Below, piece by piece: positions 13,266 through 13,332 of a stretch of 13,332 nt of DNA. The position numbers and the translations under genes were made by a program. The notes under the pieces are model-generated. The model had not been told where the DNA came from, ran no database searches, and saw nothing but the letters and a program-made list of their open reading frames with translations. The stretch's first letter is position 1. Each line of letters opens with the position of its first letter. Source of the DNA: Candidatus Thorarchaeota archaeon (GTDB lineage: Archaea; Asgardarchaeota; Thorarchaeia; Thorarchaeales; Thorarchaeaceae); NCBI GenBank assembly GCA_019057595.1, contig DXJI01000013.1, forward strand, positions 1 through 13,332, read 5' to 3'.

Positions 13266-13332
13266 ATGAGCTTTGATATTATCGCTGAGCCTACAGTGAA
13301 ATCCCCAAGAGATGGCCGCCCCAAGAGGGGTC
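13266..13332 (+). CDS. Start of an unidentified gene running off the right edge
   Basis: ATG 13266 opens a frame of at least 22 codons that continues past the window. AGGTG (13253-13257) lies eight bases upstream, and an in-frame TAA (13260-13262) just before the ATG fixes it as the first start. The visible N-terminus is MSFDIIAEPTVKSPRDGRPK, followed by RG. The K-P/S-R-x-G flavour is reminiscent of the N-terminus of phosphosulfolactate synthases, but 22 residues are far too few for an assignment. The 100 bases before it (13166-13265) hold no gene I can support. Confidence 0.55.
   Translation, partial: MSFDIIAEPTVKSPRDGRPKRG

Noticed and set aside
13263..13332. C/D-box guide RNA (CCGATGA ... 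CTGA)
   Set aside because: The C box is imperfect, no second C'/D pair is found, and the same bases form the start of an open frame with a good Shine-Dalgarno site.
12644..13332. Mobile-element boundary or att site
   Set aside because: No integrase, transposase, tRNA gene or flanking direct repeat is visible within the window. Only composition hints at acquisition.

Overview
This window looks like a gene-dense archaeal chromosome. It carries an archaeal Nob1 (PIN domain plus zinc ribbon), a PAC2-type proteasome-assembly chaperone with a C-terminal HbYX tail, a stand-alone 2-oxoacid:ferredoxin oxidoreductase gamma subunit, and TATA-like boxes about 26 nt upstream of several starts. A 599-residue all-helical TPR/SNAP-like solenoid and the moderate base composition make an Asgard lineage (Thorarchaeia-like) my best guess. 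That placement is an inference and rests on no phylogeny.

Layout. At the left edge is the C-terminal part of an NAD kinase (1-411), followed closely on the same strand by nob1 (420-935). Next comes a 92-residue protein of unknown function (1001-1279), then, on the minus strand, a YjbQ/UPF0047 protein (1280-1699) and the TPR/SNAP-like solenoid (1765-3564). A divergent spacer leads to a phytoene-desaturase-like FAD oxidoreductase (3699-5066), which converges on a class I SAM methyltransferase (5068-5880, minus). The orphan oxidoreductase gamma subunit (5983-6534) converges on the PAC2 chaperone (6531-7313, minus). Upstream of PAC2 on its strand is a CDF metal-efflux protein with three tandem cytoplasmic domains (7370-8764, minus). 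A class I/II aminotransferase (8890-10047) converges on glutamine synthetase (10044-11345, minus), which is preceded on its strand by a 105-residue, mostly beta protein (11407-11724). A DUF72 protein follows (11813-12643).

The right end differs. From about 12644 to 13165 the DNA is AT-rich. It contains two tandem 42-43 bp repeats made of TCTG/CAGA half-sites, directly upstream of a two-gene micro-operon: a 46-residue basic protein and a 42-residue Cys/His-rich protein, joined by an ATGA stop/start overlap. Both genes are small enough to be missed by ordinary gene calling. The start of another gene (13266 onward) runs off the edge.

Most of the window is housekeeping: NAD(P) cofactor supply, rRNA maturation, proteasome assembly, nitrogen assimilation (glutamine synthetase beside an aminotransferase), metal efflux and redox metabolism. 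Transcription units are short and often divergent. The four convergent gene pairs abut or overlap at their stop codons. The most plausible undescribed item is the micro-operon with its repeat array; the triple-domain CDF, the solenoid and the small beta protein are secondary points of interest. No rRNA, tRNA, CRISPR array, transposase or integrase was recognised.
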